Source of the DNA: Fidelibacterota bacterium
GTDB lineage: Bacteria; Fidelibacterota; Marinisomatia; Marinisomatales; UBA1611
Direction of reading: 5' to 3'
Length of the DNA: 6,019 nt
Assembly: GCA_002717915.1 (NCBI GenBank)
Contig: PBCV01000038.1
Location: 1 to 6,019 of the forward strand
Part shown: positions 5,433-6,019 of the stretch, piece by piece
How positions within the stretch are numbered: position 1 is the first letter of the stretch
Layout: each line of letters opens with the position of its first letter
Notes under the pieces: generated by a model
Databases searched by the model: none
What the model was told of the DNA's origin: nothing
What the model saw: only the letters and a program-made list of their open reading frames with translations
Translations under genes and position numbers: made by a program

Positions 5433-6019
5433 ATGGTAAATACATTTTCCCCAACACAAACCGCATCAAAAAACGCACATATACCTTCATTAGATTTATA
5501 TGAGGAGATATATAAACGTTCCATTACCAACCCTGAAAATTTCTGGGCTGAAACAGCGCAAAGGATCCATTGGATCAAGTCCTGGGATACGGTTCGAAAT
5601 TTTGATTTTGTCCAAGGCAGGATCGAATGGTTTTCCGGTGGTAAACTGAATGCCTGCTATAACTGCATCGACCGGCACATTGAAAATGGCCACGGGGATG
5701 AAACAGCCATTATCTGGGAAGGAAATGATCCTAATCAATCCAGGAAATTTTCATATAATGAACTGCTGAGAGATGTATCCCAATTTGCAAATGCACTGAG
5801 GTCTATGGGCGTAGAAAAAGGGGACAGGGTGTGCCTGTATATGCAGATGATTCCTGAACTGGCAGTGGCTGTATTGGCCTGTGCACGGATTGGTGCTGTT
5901 CATTCAGTGGTGTTTGGTGCTTTTTCCAGTGACTCTCTCCGGGACAGAATAAATGATTCTGAATGCAAGATCCTGGTTACCCAGGACACAGGTGTCCGGG
6001 GAACTAAGCAGACTATTCC
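5433..6019 (+). CDS. acs: Acetyl-CoA synthetase (AMP-forming), N-terminal part (runs off right edge)
   Basis: ATP-dependent ligase that converts acetate and CoA to acetyl-CoA through acetyl-AMP; cytoplasmic, central to acetate use. The open frame from ATG 5433 gives 195 residues plus two bases before the window ends; the full enzyme is normally about 640-660 residues, so the adenylation core motifs and the C-terminal lysine region are outside the window. Recognisable blocks: a leader with LYEEIYKRSITNPENFWAE (22-40), GRIEWFSGGKLNACYNCIDRH (62-82), TAIIWEGNDPNQSRKFSY (91-108), GDRVCLYMQMIPELAVAVLACARIGAVHSVVFGAFS (130-165), and GVRGTK (187-192), where R189 and K192 correspond to the CoA-contacting arginines of the Salmonella enzyme. 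These blocks follow Acs rather than general acyl-CoA ligases, though a propionyl-CoA synthetase-like preference cannot be excluded. It follows the thioesterase by 9 nt with a weak AGGG ribosome-binding site. Confidence 0.93.
   Translation, partial: MVNTFSPTQTASKNAHIPSLDLYEEIYKRSITNPENFWAETAQRIHWIKSWDTVRNFDFVQGRIEWFSGGKLNACYNCIDRHIENGHGDETAIIWEGNDPNQSRKFSYNELLRDVSQFANALRSMGVEKGDRVCLYMQMIPELAVAVLACARIGAVHSVVFGAFSSDSLRDRINDSECKILVTQDTGVRGTKQTI

Noticed and set aside
5496..5738. Minus-strand open frame near the right end
   Set aside because: It is antisense to the strongly conserved acetyl-CoA synthetase N-terminus and resembles no family I know.

Overview
The window looks like chromosomal DNA of a Gram-negative (diderm) bacterium. 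It encodes an outer-membrane beta-barrel, a periplasmic muramidase-type enzyme and two inner-membrane transporters, and it is moderately AT-rich with very AT-rich spacers. Almost every start codon lacks a Shine-Dalgarno sequence. Together with the gene content this fits the FCB assemblage (Bacteroidota, Balneolota, Marinimicrobia and relatives). A marine Marinimicrobia-like lineage is my guess, but the sequence alone does not prove it.

Layout: (1) 1-588, minus strand: N-terminal part of a SLC13/DASS-type anion symporter that runs off the left edge. (2) 589-694: divergent intergenic region that must hold the promoters of both flanking units. (3) 695-4805, plus strand: a tight three-gene unit made of a secreted NamZ/DUF1343 exo-beta-N-acetylmuramidase-like protein, an unrecognised outer-membrane barrel whose start codon overlaps the NamZ stop, and a UMF1/Atg22-like MFS permease 8 nt further on. 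(4) 4806-5033: a 228-nt AT-rich spacer with an elaborate hairpin followed by a U-tract, read as the terminator of the three-gene unit. (5) 5034-6019, plus strand: a hotdog-fold acyl-CoA thioesterase and, 9 nt later, the N-terminal 195 residues of acetyl-CoA synthetase, which runs off the right edge.

The most interesting idea is that the three-gene unit is a peptidoglycan-fragment scavenging or recycling cassette: an outer-membrane pore, a periplasmic enzyme releasing MurNAc-type sugars, and an inner-membrane permease. This rests on gene order and the NamZ family; neither the barrel nor the permease shows a substrate signature. Two proteins depart from the family motifs I know. The SLC13 protein has GEH where the family has the Na+/substrate-binding SNT motif, and the NamZ protein has lost parts of its PSPNMP and EGTN...GRGT signatures. 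The right-hand pair links acyl-CoA hydrolysis with acetate activation. I see no mobile element, CRISPR array, tRNA or rRNA.
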